Shown here one piece after another: positions 18,541-27,058 of a DNA stretch of 64,000 nt. A program made the position numbers and the translations under genes. Numbering within the stretch: position 1 is the first letter of the stretch; each line of letters opens with the position of its first letter. Below the pieces are notes generated by a model that worked only from the letters and a program-made list of their open reading frames with translations, did no database searches and was not told the origin of the DNA. The stretch is taken from NCBI RefSeq assembly GCF_900128495.1, contig NZ_LT635801.1, positions 1,967,324 through 2,031,323 on the forward strand. The letters run 5' to 3'. Origin of the DNA: Bacteroides ilei (GTDB lineage: Bacteria; Bacteroidota; Bacteroidia; Bacteroidales; Bacteroidaceae).

Positions 18541-19014
18541 ATGGAAATCATTCTGATTATTTTAGGTATTATTTGCCTGGTGGTAGGTTTGTTGGGATGC
18601 GTACTCCCCATGCTGCCTGGACCACCTGTCGCTTATGCGGCCATGCTTCTGCTACATTTTACTGAACGTGTGCAATTCTCTACAGCACAACTTCTGATCT
18701 GGCTGGCGATTGTCATTGTAGTCCAAGTGCTTGATTACTTTATCCCTCTTATAGGAAGCCGGTATGCCGGAGGTTCCAGATGGGGAAGCTGGGGATGTCT
18801 GGTAGGGACGGTTATCGGTCTGTTCTTTTCCCCGTGGGGGATTATTATAGGACCGTTCCTAGGTGCTGTAATCGGAGAACTTTTAGGTGACAAGGATTTG
18901 AAATACGCCTTGAAATCGGGACTGGGATCGTTGCTCGGATTTCTGTTCGGAATTTTCATTAAACTGGCCGTATGCGGATATTTCATCTGGGAATTCTTTA
19001 CCGCCCTTATATGA
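18541..19014 (+). CDS. DUF456 family membrane protein
   Basis: From ATG 18541 (MEIILIILGIICLVVG) the protein has 157 residues, with four or five transmembrane helices and the conserved PMLPGPPVAY near residue 22. An in-frame GTG at 18475 would add a hydrophilic stretch not found in the family. DUF456 members also carry glycine-rich repeats such as GPFLGAVIGELL, seen here. Function is not known. It is probably an independent transcript. Confidence 0.78.
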   Translation: MEIILIILGIICLVVGLLGCVLPMLPGPPVAYAAMLLLHFTERVQFSTAQLLIWLAIVIVVQVLDYFIPLIGSRYAGGSRWGSWGCLVGTVIGLFFSPWGIIIGPFLGAVIGELLGDKDLKYALKSGLGSLLGFLFGIFIKLAVCGYFIWEFFTALI

Positions 19015-19081
19015 AGTTATAATGAAGAGGATGTAGACAGGTTTTAGCCATTGTATTGATAACTTTAAAATTTAGAGGATT

Positions 19082-19411
19082 ATGAAAAGATATTGTCAGA
19101 CGCTGGAACTATATGATGATCCGGAACTGATAGCTGCTTATGTAGAGGAACATAAACACGTATGGGAAGAAGTCAAGGCCGGTATCCGTGAGGTAGGTAT
19201 TCTGGATATGCAGATTTATATCTATGGAACACATCTGTTCATGATAGCCGATACGGTAGATGACTTTGACTGGGAGAAAGATAACGGGCGGTTGGCTACA
19301 TTGCCCCGGCAGGCGGAATGGGAAGCCCATATGGCAAAATACCAGAAGGCTTTGCCGGGACAGGCGTCTCATGAAAAATGGAAATTGATGGAACAGATCT
19401 TCAAGTTGTGA
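19082..19411 (+). CDS. L-rhamnose mutarotase family protein (RhaM-like)
   Basis: This 109-residue protein of the DUF718/RhaM family catalyses anomeric interconversion of L-rhamnose or a related deoxysugar such as L-fucose. It has the family features CQTLELYDDPELIAAYVEEH and a central MQIYIYGTHLFMIAD strand with a catalytic histidine. It lies 48 bp before an exported esterase on the same strand; the pair may work on plant or host glycans. Exact sugar specificity is not shown by the sequence. Confidence 0.85.
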   Translation: MKRYCQTLELYDDPELIAAYVEEHKHVWEEVKAGIREVGILDMQIYIYGTHLFMIADTVDDFDWEKDNGRLATLPRQAEWEAHMAKYQKALPGQASHEKWKLMEQIFKL

Positions 19412-19458
19412 TGATGGAAGATATTTGTTTTTGGAAAAAATATAAACCTATTAGAATT

Positions 19459-20439
19459 ATGAGGAAAAGTATTTGGATTATGGCTGTCCTGTTGGCTGGA
19501 AACGCCTTCGGACTGTCGGCAGCGTCAGAAAAGTCTGGTGAAAACAGGCAGGAGAGTATGAAAGTGGAAATTTCGGAAGGACAGATTGATGTGATAAGTG
19601 GAGTAATCTATTCGCAAATTCTTTCAACCCGAAGTAACCGGCCTTTGAAGATGACTCTTCTGGTTCCACGTACCAAGACTCCGAAGCCGGCTATTGTATA
19701 TTTTCCTGGAGGAGGTTTTACTTCTGCCGATTATGAAAAATTCATCGAGATGCGTATGGCACTGGCAAAAGCGGGTTTTGTAGTGGCAGCGGCGGAATAT
19801 AGGACGGTTCCCGACAAGTTTCCGGCACTGGTTGTAGACGGTAAAGCGGCTGTGCGTTACCTGAGGGCACATGCATCCCAATTAGGAATTGATCCCGGTC
19901 GTATCGGAGTGATTGGGGATTCGGCTGGCGGTTATCTGTCACAGATGGTAGGAACGACCAATGGTGAAAAAGAATTTGACAAGGGAGACTACCTGGACCA
20001 GTCGTCTGACGTGCAGGCTGCCGTTACGATATACGGTATCAGTAACTTGTTGAATATAGGCGAAGGGTATTCCGAACGTATACAACAGGTACATGCTTCG
20101 CCTGCCGTTACGGAAGCGTTGCTGGTACACGGTGCGGCTTTCGCCGATTTTCCTGGTGCTAGCATCCTGTCGGATCCGGAAAAGGCTTTGTCGGCCAGTC
20201 CGCTTAGTCATGTGAAGGAACATATGCCTCCGTTTCTGATCATGCACGGTGATAACGATAAACTTGTATCGCCGGTACAGAGTGAACAATTGTTCAAGGC
20301 GCTGACTGAAAAGGGGAATGATGCAACGTATATAGTTGTGGAAGGTGCCGGACATGGTGACTTGTACTGGTTCCAGCAGCCGGTAATTGAGAAAGTTGTC
20401 AGCTGGTTCCAGGACACTTTCCAATATCATACAAAATGA
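19459..20439 (+). CDS. Exported alpha/beta-hydrolase esterase
   Basis: From ATG 19459 (MRKSIWIMAVLLAGNAFGLSA) the product has 326 residues and a signal peptide. The oxyanion hole segment is YFPGGGFTSADYE and the nucleophile elbow is GDSAGGYL (GxSxG). Candidate acid and histidine are in HGDNDKLVSP and GAGHGDLYWF. This is the hormone-sensitive lipase/acetyl-esterase type often found with sugar-degrading genes of Bacteroides. An upstream in-frame ATG (19378) inside the mutarotase gene would block the signal peptide and is rejected. Substrate unknown; a carbohydrate ester is likely. Confidence 0.85.
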   Translation: MRKSIWIMAVLLAGNAFGLSAASEKSGENRQESMKVEISEGQIDVISGVIYSQILSTRSNRPLKMTLLVPRTKTPKPAIVYFPGGGFTSADYEKFIEMRMALAKAGFVVAAAEYRTVPDKFPALVVDGKAAVRYLRAHASQLGIDPGRIGVIGDSAGGYLSQMVGTTNGEKEFDKGDYLDQSSDVQAAVTIYGISNLLNIGEGYSERIQQVHASPAVTEALLVHGAAFADFPGASILSDPEKALSASPLSHVKEHMPPFLIMHGDNDKLVSPVQSEQLFKALTEKGNDATYIVVEGAGHGDLYWFQQPVIEKVVSWFQDTFQYHTK

Positions 20440-20447
20440 CAGTTTTT

Positions 20448-20504
20448 CCTGACAGAGTGATACGTTTGCCGTTGTAGCGGCTTCATGTATATTACTCTGT
20501 CAGG
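20448..20504. terminator. Convergent-gene hairpin
   Basis: CCTGACAGAGT and ACTCTGTCAGG form a perfect 11-bp stem around a 35-nt loop holding a smaller GCCG/CGGC stem. It lies between the esterase and macro-domain genes. The U run is weak (TTTCACTT). Confidence 0.5.
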
Positions 20505-20522
20505 TTTCACTTACTTTGCTTC

Positions 20523-21047
20523 CTACTGCCGTGAAGCAAGAAGCTTCCTGTAGATTTCTGCATCTGCTTCGGAAAAACAGCAGAGGATGACGTCACCTTT
20601 ATAATCTCCGCTGTCCAGATGTCTGGATATCGTGTCCAAAGCAATACGGGCAGCTTCTTTCTTGGGATAATTGTAAACTCCCGTGCTGATACACGGAAAA
20701 GCAATGCTCTTCAGGTTGTAAGACTCCGCTAATTTCATAGCGGTATCGTAGCAGGAGGCCAACAGTTCCGGTTCATTGTATTTCCCTCCATGCCATACCG
20801 GTCCGACGGTATGGATCACCTTTTTGCAAGGTAATCTGTAGGCTTCGGTAATTTTACTTTCTCCCGTCTTGCATCCGCCGAGTTTTCTACATTCTTCAAG
20901 CAGTTCCCTGCCTGCAGCCCTGTGTATCGCTCCGTCTACACCTCCACCTCCGAGCAGTGTATTATTTGCTGCGTTTACGATGGCATCTACCTGCAACCTG
21001 GTAATGTCGGCTACGGTTATCTGTATGTGGTTGTTCTTTTCTTGCAT
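20523..21047 (-). CDS. Macro-domain protein (O-acetyl-ADP-ribose deacetylase, YmdB type)
   Basis: This 174-residue protein is a full macro domain. It shows AIVNAANNTLLGGGGVDGAIH, the ADP-ribose-binding loop, and IAFPCISTGVYNYP, the second phosphate loop. YmdB-type enzymes remove acetyl groups from O-acetyl-ADP-ribose or ADP-ribose from proteins. It begins two bases after the aldose epimerase stop, on the same strand, so both belong to one operon. That pairing has no obvious biochemical logic. Confidence in the fold is very high. Confidence 0.93.
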   Translation of the reverse strand: MQEKNNHIQITVADITRLQVDAIVNAANNTLLGGGGVDGAIHRAAGRELLEECRKLGGCKTGESKITEAYRLPCKKVIHTVGPVWHGGKYNEPELLASCYDTAMKLAESYNLKSIAFPCISTGVYNYPKKEAARIALDTISRHLDSGDYKGDVILCCFSEADAEIYRKLLASRQ

Positions 21048-21049
21048 GG

Positions 21050-22198
21050 TTATATTGTTTTTTCGATAATGAACTTGAACATGGTGTGGCTCTTGAAGGT
21101 TTCACCCGGACGGAGAGCTGTGGACGGGAACTGTGGATTGTTCGGGCTGTCCTGGAAATGGCAGGTCTCGAAGCATACGGCGGCACGGAACGGATAATAG
21201 ATTCCGTCCTTTCCTTTTACTTTACCCTTCAGTCCGTTTCCGGTGTAGATATGGATACCAGGTTCTGTGGTGTATACCTCCATTTTGCGTCCGCTTTCTT
21301 TGTCGTATACCCACATGGCGGGTTTACTGTCATCGCCCGGGTGGTTGAGTACCCATGCATGGTCATATCCGTTGGTGACTTTTAGTTGCCCGTAGTTGTC
21401 GTTTATATGCTCACCTATAGAATGGGGTGTCTTGAAGTTCAGTGGTGTGGATTCGACCGGCCACATCTCTCCGGTTACACATTTGTTCTTATCGTATGGT
21501 GTGAAGTAATCGCCGTCTACCCACATGATCTGGTCCTCAACGCTTTTGTTCAGGTTGCCCGAAATGTTGAAGAAGGAATGGTTACAGAGGTTCAGAACCG
21601 TTGGCTTGTCGGTTACCGCTTCAAACTGCAGGTCGAGTGCATTGTCGTCTGTAATGGTGTAGGTAAGTGTGATATCAAGGTTTCCCGGGAATCCGTTTTC
21701 ACCGTCGGGGGAAACATAGTTCAGGGTAATGGAGGATGGTGTGGTATGTTTCACTTTCCACATACGGGCTCCGAAGTTGGGGTTTCCTCCGTGAGCTGTA
21801 TGTCCCAGACTGTGATTGGCCTGGAGTTGATATTCTGTTCCGTCAAGGGTGTAACGGGCACCCAGGATCCGTCCGATATACCGGCCTACGATAGCCCCGT
21901 AATTCTGCGACTGGCTGGTGTATTCTCCAATGGTGGGGAAACCGCAGACGACATCCTGTAGCCTGCCGTTTTTATCGGGGACCATCAGTGAAACTATACG
22001 TGCTCCATAATTGGTTATGCAGGCTTCCATGCCGTTCTTGTTGGCTATTTTGTAAAGGTTTGTCTTTTTGCCTTCCACCTTTTGCCGGAAGTCTCTACGG
22101 TCGAGTCCTGAAGAAGTGGTGAAGCGGTTGCTGGAGCAGGAAATCATGAGGGCGGCCAAGCCTATTCCTATGAGCGGATATAGTTTTCTGTAGATCAT
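21050..22198 (-). CDS. Aldose 1-epimerase (galactose mutarotase), lipoprotein form
   Basis: From ATG 22198 the protein has 382 residues. It starts with a lipoprotein signal (MIYRKLYPLIGIGLAALMISC, Cys 21 in a lipobox), so it is probably membrane-anchored in the periplasm. The mutarotase core includes NYGARIVSLMVPDKNG, the catalytic histidine in NHSLGHTAHGG and in NLCNHSFFNISG, and the C-terminal FETCHFQDSPN. It interconverts sugar anomers. A complete IS4-type element ends 24 bp upstream of the ATG, so the native promoter was displaced. The macro-domain gene follows after two bases. Confidence 0.9.
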   Translation of the reverse strand: MIYRKLYPLIGIGLAALMISCSSNRFTTSSGLDRRDFRQKVEGKKTNLYKIANKNGMEACITNYGARIVSLMVPDKNGRLQDVVCGFPTIGEYTSQSQNYGAIVGRYIGRILGARYTLDGTEYQLQANHSLGHTAHGGNPNFGARMWKVKHTTPSSITLNYVSPDGENGFPGNLDITLTYTITDDNALDLQFEAVTDKPTVLNLCNHSFFNISGNLNKSVEDQIMWVDGDYFTPYDKNKCVTGEMWPVESTPLNFKTPHSIGEHINDNYGQLKVTNGYDHAWVLNHPGDDSKPAMWVYDKESGRKMEVYTTEPGIHIYTGNGLKGKVKGKDGIYYPFRAAVCFETCHFQDSPNNPQFPSTALRPGETFKSHTMFKFIIEKTI

Positions 22199-22221
22199 AA
22201 TAATAAATAATTGGTCATTAG

Positions 22222-23519
22222 TGTCCACTAAAAAATCATAGAAGTTCCTTGAAATTATTGAAATTCAATTTGTTATAGGGGATTTTGGAGAGAACGGATT
22301 TGAATTTACTTTTGTGGTAATTTTCAGACCGTTATGCATAAAGACCCATATATTTTTGCCCAATTAGTTAAGTTCCTTGACCGAAGTAAATTCAATCGTA
22401 TCGTTACAAAGTATGAAGGCGATAAATATATCAAAAGCTATACCTGTTGGAATCAACTACTTACGATGATGTTCGGTCAGCTATCTAATCGAGAGAGTCT
22501 CAGAGATTTGATTGTGGCTATGGAAGCTCATGCTGGAAAACTTTACCATCTAGGAATCGGGAAGTCTGTAACTCGGAGCAATCTTAGTAAGGCTAATGAG
22601 CAACGTAACTACCGCATCTTCGAAGAATACGCAACATTCATGATTGCCGAGGCTCGCAAGCGTAGAATCAATAAAATATTCGAACTTGACGGTCATGTTT
22701 ATGCATTTGACTCTACAACGATTGATCTGTGCCTGTCAGTGTTTGAGTGGGCTAAATTTCGCAAACATAAAGGCGGAATAAAGTTGCATACGCTCTACGA
22801 TGTTGAGGCGGAAGTACCTGCATTTGTGCATATTACATCTGCCAATATTCACGATTCAAAGGCTATGTCTGAGATTCCATACGAATCAGGAGCGCATTAC
22901 ATATTCGACCGAGGGTATAACGATTTCAGCAACCTTAATACAATAAATCGTATAGGCGCTTTCTTCGTTGTACGAGCCAAAACAAATGTACGGATCAAGC
23001 CTAAAACCTGGAAACGAAGATTGCCGGAAGGTGTAGTTTCGGATGTAATCGGATGCTTTACGGTTTATAAAAGTTCTAAGGAGTACCCCGAAGAACTTAA
23101 AAAACTCATCGTTGAGAATCCTGAAGACGGTACACGATACATCTTTCTGACGAATAATCTTAATGCATCTGCGGAGTTAATATCATCGCTTTATCGAAAC
23201 AGATGGAGTGTTGAACTGTTCTTCAAATGGATAAAACAACACCTCAGAATTAAGAAGTTTTGGGGAACATCGGAAAACGCTGTACGCATACAAATCTATT
23301 GTGCGATAATCACTTACTGCCTAGTAGCAATAGTCCAACACGATATGAAATTAGAACGCAGCATCTATGAAGTTCTCCAAATTCTCGGAATTTCTCTAAC
23401 TGACAAAACACATCTCAGTGACTTGTTTGACAAATCGAATTTCAAAAATGTCAAAGACCGATATGATTCAAGTGAATCGAATTTATTTAATTTTTAACCT
23501 TGTCCATTTTTAGTGGACA
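22222..23519 (+). mobile_element. Complete IS4-family insertion sequence (about 1.3 kb)
   Basis: The element is bounded by perfect 13-bp inverted repeats, TGTCCACTAAAAA at 22222-22234 and its complement at 23507-23519, and carries one intact transposase. Total length is 1298 bp. I could not identify a clean target duplication; the flanks ATAATTGGT (left, about 22207) and (right, about 23526) are similar but not adjacent to the repeats. It sits 24 bp upstream of the aldose epimerase gene. Confidence 0.85.
22334..23497 (+). CDS. IS4-family transposase (DUF4372 N-terminus)
   Basis: This intact 387-residue transposase has an N-terminal DUF4372-like region (about 1-75) and a DDE catalytic domain. 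Candidate aspartates are in VYAFDSTTIDL and YIFDRGYNDF, and the IS4 signature Y-(2)-R-(3)-E-(6)-K is YRNRWSVELFFKWIK near residue 294. It fills the element between the 13-bp inverted repeats. Differing in sequence from the transposase at 3224-4441, it represents another IS4 subgroup. Confidence 0.92.
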   Translation: MHKDPYIFAQLVKFLDRSKFNRIVTKYEGDKYIKSYTCWNQLLTMMFGQLSNRESLRDLIVAMEAHAGKLYHLGIGKSVTRSNLSKANEQRNYRIFEEYATFMIAEARKRRINKIFELDGHVYAFDSTTIDLCLSVFEWAKFRKHKGGIKLHTLYDVEAEVPAFVHITSANIHDSKAMSEIPYESGAHYIFDRGYNDFSNLNTINRIGAFFVVRAKTNVRIKPKTWKRRLPEGVVSDVIGCFTVYKSSKEYPEELKKLIVENPEDGTRYIFLTNNLNASAELISSLYRNRWSVELFFKWIKQHLRIKKFWGTSENAVRIQIYCAIITYCLVAIVQHDMKLERSIYEVLQILGISLTDKTHLSDLFDKSNFKNVKDRYDSSESNLFNF

Positions 23520-23617
23520 GTAGTGATAATTGGTAATAGATTATAGATTCTTTACAAAGGTAGTTTTTTTATTGGATTTTGTATCTTTGTATCGATGAAA
23601 TCTAGATATATCGCAAA

Positions 23618-26068
23618 ATGAAAAAGGAATTGTTGATGTTATGTTCTTTATGCTGGGGAATGTTGCTCCATGCCGGACATACGGATGTTACGCTGTTCAA
23701 GTATATGGGGCCGTATCCTGTCCAGAAGCCTTTTGAGGTGGACAGTGTGAATGTTGATTCAAAGGAATGGTCGGAGGAAGATTTGCTGAAGACACCGTTG
23801 TCGTGGACGGGGATTGACAGGGCTGCAGAAATCTCGGCCGGGTCATTGCCTGTTTCCGGTGGAGGATATGCCCTGCATCTGATAAGCTTTACTTTGGAAA
23901 ACCACCGTTACGGGAAGGTGAAGCTGTCGGTAGACAGTGTCAAGTCTTATCAGGTTTATGTGGACGGGGAGTTGAAGGAGAATCTGGATCTGAGCCTTGA
24001 ACCGGGAACTCATCCGGTTGTGGTCAAGTTTCTTTCTGTACCCGGACGTCCGGAACACCCGAAAGTAAGTCTGGAAAGTGATAGGGATGAAGTGTTTAGT
24101 ATCCGTAAGGACGGTAAACGTATGTATACTCTGACCGATGTATTGAATGGTAAGCGTTTTTCGGGTGTGGAAGTTTCGGCCGACGGGAAATACTTGATAT
24201 CGGCATATACAACGACTTTTACGGGAGGAAAAACGGTTGCTTCATCACGTGTAACGGAGTTGTCAACCGGGAAAATAGTGGCCGAACGTGCGGAAACCTT
24301 GCATTGGATGCCACGTTCCTGCAAATATTACTATACCCGTAAAGGCATTGCCGGCAATGAACTGGTAGTCGTCAGTCCGTTGGATGGTACTGAAGAAGTT
24401 ATTGTAAGGGATTTGCCGGACGGACGTTTTGAATTTGCCCCGACCGAGGATTATCTGCTTTTTACAATGGTGCAGGAGGGTCCTAAGGAGAAAAAGGAAA
24501 TATATGAGATTGTTGAGCCTGATGACCGGCAGCCCGGGTGGAGGAACCGTACTTATCTGGCGAAGCTTGATTTGAAGTCGGGTCTGATACAGCAGCTTAC
24601 ATTCGGTTACCGGAATGTGACTGCAACCGATATATCGGCCGACGGGAAATCGTTGCTGGTTATGGTGACTTCACAGCGTATGGGAGCCCGTCCTACCACG
24701 CTGTTCTCTTTGTATAAATTGGATGTAAATTCACTGCATGCCGAGCTGTTGGTAGATAAGGATGGTTTCATTGCAAATGCCTCTTTTTCGCCGGATGCTG
24801 AAAAAATCCTGATAACAGGCAGTCCGGAGGCGTTGGGAGGTATCGGTAAGAATGTGCGTGAGGGGCAGACTCCGAGCATGTTCGATTACCAGCTTTTCAT
24901 GATGAATCTGGATGATAGGAAAGTGACACCGCTTACCTGTGATTTCAATCCGAGTGTACAGCGTGCGGTATGGAGCAGAAGTGATGACCGGATTTATTTT
25001 ACGGCAGAAAACAGAGACTATTATTCGTTATATCGGATGAATCCGGAAAACGGGAAGATAACCCGGATTGAAGTTCCTGAGGATCTGGTGATGGATTATT
25101 CGGTAGCTACCCAGTCGCCGTATATGGCTTTTTATGGTGTGAGCGCTTCGAACTCCCACCGGATGTATACCGTAAACCTGAAGAACAATAAGGTGAGCTT
25201 ACAGGAAGATTTGAGCAAGGATATACTGGAGAATGTGGAACTGGGCAGATGTGAAGCCTGGAATTTTGTCAATTCAAGGGGAGATACGATTTACGGACGT
25301 TATTATCTGCCGCCTCATTTCGATCCGGAAAAGAAATACCCGATGATTGTGAACTATTATGGAGGATGCAGTCCGACCAGTCGTACATTTGAAAGCCGTT
25401 ATCCGCATCATGCCTATGCTGCTTTGGGGTACGTAGTTTATGTGGTCGAACCGAGCGGAGCTACCGGTTTCGGACAGGAGTTTTCGGCACGTCATGTCAA
25501 TACCTTCGGAGATTATGTGGCCGATGATATCATAGAAGGGACCAAAAAATTCGTGTTGGAGCATCCGTTCGTGAATGAAAAGAAGATAGGTTGTATAGGT
25601 GCTTCCTACGGTGGTTTCATGACCCAGTATCTGCAGACCAAAACGGATATCTTTGCAGCAGCTATTTCACATGCGGGAATCAGTGATCATACCAGCTATT
25701 GGGGGGAAGGTTATTGGGGATATTCCTATAGTGAGGTTTCGGCTGCCAACAGTTATCCATGGAAAAACAAGGAACTGTTTGTTGACCATAGCCCGCTGTT
25801 CAATGCCGATAAGATCCATACACCGTTATTGTTCCTTCATGGATCTGTAGACCATAATGTGCCGATTGGTGAAAGTATCCAGATGTACACGGCTTTGAAG
25901 CTGTTGAACCGGGAGACTGCATTTGTTGTGGTAGAGGGACAGGATCACCATATTGTGGATTACAACAAACGTGTGCAGTGGCAGAATACCATTTTTGCGT
26001 GGTTTGCCAAATGGCTGCAGGACGATCCTCAATGGTGGGAGACTCTCTATAAGAAAAAGGCTTTATAA
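23618..26068 (+). CDS. S9 family peptidase (dipeptidyl-peptidase IV type)
   Basis: This 816-residue exported protein has a signal peptide (MKKELLMLCSLCWGMLLHAG), an eight-bladed propeller-like middle region with WD40-type repeats (about 150-540), and a C-terminal alpha/beta hydrolase. The triad is Ser in GASYGGFM, Asp in GSVDHNVPIGES, and His in EGQDHHIVDY. It should cut dipeptides from proline-containing peptides in the periplasm. A -7 box (TATCTTTG, 23582-23589) lies upstream but I see no clear -33. An MBL-fold lipoprotein gene follows after 25 bp. Confidence 0.88.
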   Translation: MKKELLMLCSLCWGMLLHAGHTDVTLFKYMGPYPVQKPFEVDSVNVDSKEWSEEDLLKTPLSWTGIDRAAEISAGSLPVSGGGYALHLISFTLENHRYGKVKLSVDSVKSYQVYVDGELKENLDLSLEPGTHPVVVKFLSVPGRPEHPKVSLESDRDEVFSIRKDGKRMYTLTDVLNGKRFSGVEVSADGKYLISAYTTTFTGGKTVASSRVTELSTGKIVAERAETLHWMPRSCKYYYTRKGIAGNELVVVSPLDGTEEVIVRDLPDGRFEFAPTEDYLLFTMVQEGPKEKKEIYEIVEPDDRQPGWRNRTYLAKLDLKSGLIQQLTFGYRNVTATDISADGKSLLVMVTSQRMGARPTTLFSLYKLDVNSLHAELLVDKDGFIANASFSPDAEKILITGSPEALGGIGKNVREGQTPSMFDYQLFMMNLDDRKVTPLTCDFNPSVQRAVWSRSDDRIYFTAENRDYYSLYRMNPENGKITRIEVPEDLVMDYSVATQSPYMAFYGVSASNSHRMYTVNLKNNKVSLQEDLSKDILENVELGRCEAWNFVNSRGDTIYGRYYLPPHFDPEKKYPMIVNYYGGCSPTSRTFESRYPHHAYAALGYVVYVVEPSGATGFGQEFSARHVNTFGDYVADDIIEGTKKFVLEHPFVNEKKIGCIGASYGGFMTQYLQTKTDIFAAAISHAGISDHTSYWGEGYWGYSYSEVSAANSYPWKNKELFVDHSPLFNADKIHTPLLFLHGSVDHNVPIGESIQMYTALKLLNRETAFVVVEGQDHHIVDYNKRVQWQNTIFAWFAKWLQDDPQWWETLYKKKAL

Positions 26069-26093
26069 ACTTTATGTATAATACTATAAATCA

Positions 26094-26960
26094 ATGCGTA
26101 TGAAAGGAAAGACAAGTTGGGCGCTGGCCGGGCTGTTCCTGTTAGCCTTGTCGGCGTGTAGTGGAAATGCAGGGAAACAGGCAAAATCTGACAAGATGAG
26201 TGACAGTGTACAGGTGACAGACAGCGGAATCAAGACCATTCAGTTGGGTGATGTGGAAGCGACATGGATACAGGATAATGCTGAAGATCGTCTGATGCCG
26301 AGAACGTTGTTTGCCGACGCTTCAGACCAGTTGATTGACAGTCTGGGACTCCAGAACGGAATACCTTCTTCTATAAGCACGTTTCTGGTGAAGGCCGGAG
26401 GTGTCAGGATTCTGTTCGATACGGGAATGGGAGCCGGGGACAGCCGTTTGTTGGGACGACTGAAATCCCTGGGTATATCTCCTGCCGATATCAAGTATAT
26501 CTATCTGACCCATTTCCATGGAGACCATATCGGTGGTATGATGAAGGGAGACAGCGTAGTGTTCCCTAATGCCGAAGTATATGCAGCCAAAGCTGAATAT
26601 GACGGATGGATGAAGATGCCCGCCGACCAGAAAGAACAGGTGGTGCATACCATGGAAGCTTATAAGGAACGTTTGCATCTGTTTGAGTTCGGTGATACAT
26701 TGCCAGGTAAAGTGGTAGCCTTGAAGGCTGTGGGGCATACACCGGGACATACGGTCTTTCAAACCGGTAAACTGCTGGTAACGGGTGATTTGATGCACGG
26801 TGCGGCTTTACAGATGGTACATCCGGAAATCTGTGCGGCTTTTGATATGGATAAGCAGGAAGCTGTGGAATCACGCAAATATTTTTTGCAGTATGCAAAG
26901 GATAATGGCCTGACTATGGCAGGAATGCATTTGCCAGTTCCTGCATTTTACCGATACTAG
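26094..26960 (+). CDS. MBL-fold metallohydrolase lipoprotein
   Basis: This 288-residue protein has a lipoprotein signal (GLFLLALSAC, Cys at about residue 22) and the metallo-beta-lactamase fold. The metal motif HxHxDH is LTHFHGDHIGG; further ligands are in VGHTPGHTVF and TGDLMHG. Similar to quorum-quenching or phosphodiesterase MBL enzymes, but the substrate is unknown and a true beta-lactamase role is not implied. The start may also be ATG 26100. It lies 25 bp after the S9 peptidase and may share its transcript. Confidence 0.85.
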   Translation: MRMKGKTSWALAGLFLLALSACSGNAGKQAKSDKMSDSVQVTDSGIKTIQLGDVEATWIQDNAEDRLMPRTLFADASDQLIDSLGLQNGIPSSISTFLVKAGGVRILFDTGMGAGDSRLLGRLKSLGISPADIKYIYLTHFHGDHIGGMMKGDSVVFPNAEVYAAKAEYDGWMKMPADQKEQVVHTMEAYKERLHLFEFGDTLPGKVVALKAVGHTPGHTVFQTGKLLVTGDLMHGAALQMVHPEICAAFDMDKQEAVESRKYFLQYAKDNGLTMAGMHLPVPAFYRY

Positions 26961-26990
26961 GTTTTCTTCTGGCGGAAATTTCTGACACGG

Positions 26991-27030
26991 AAAAAGCTGC
27001 TCTTGCCATAAAAGACAGGAACAGCTTTTT
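26991..27030. terminator. Bidirectional terminator
   Basis: AAAAAGCTG pairs with CAGCTTTTT, with extra partly matched bases inward, between the MBL-fold gene and the convergent coiled-coil gene. U-rich tails exist on both strands. Confidence 0.65.
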
Positions 27031-27058
27031 TTATTTTTAATCTGTATCGGGAATAGTT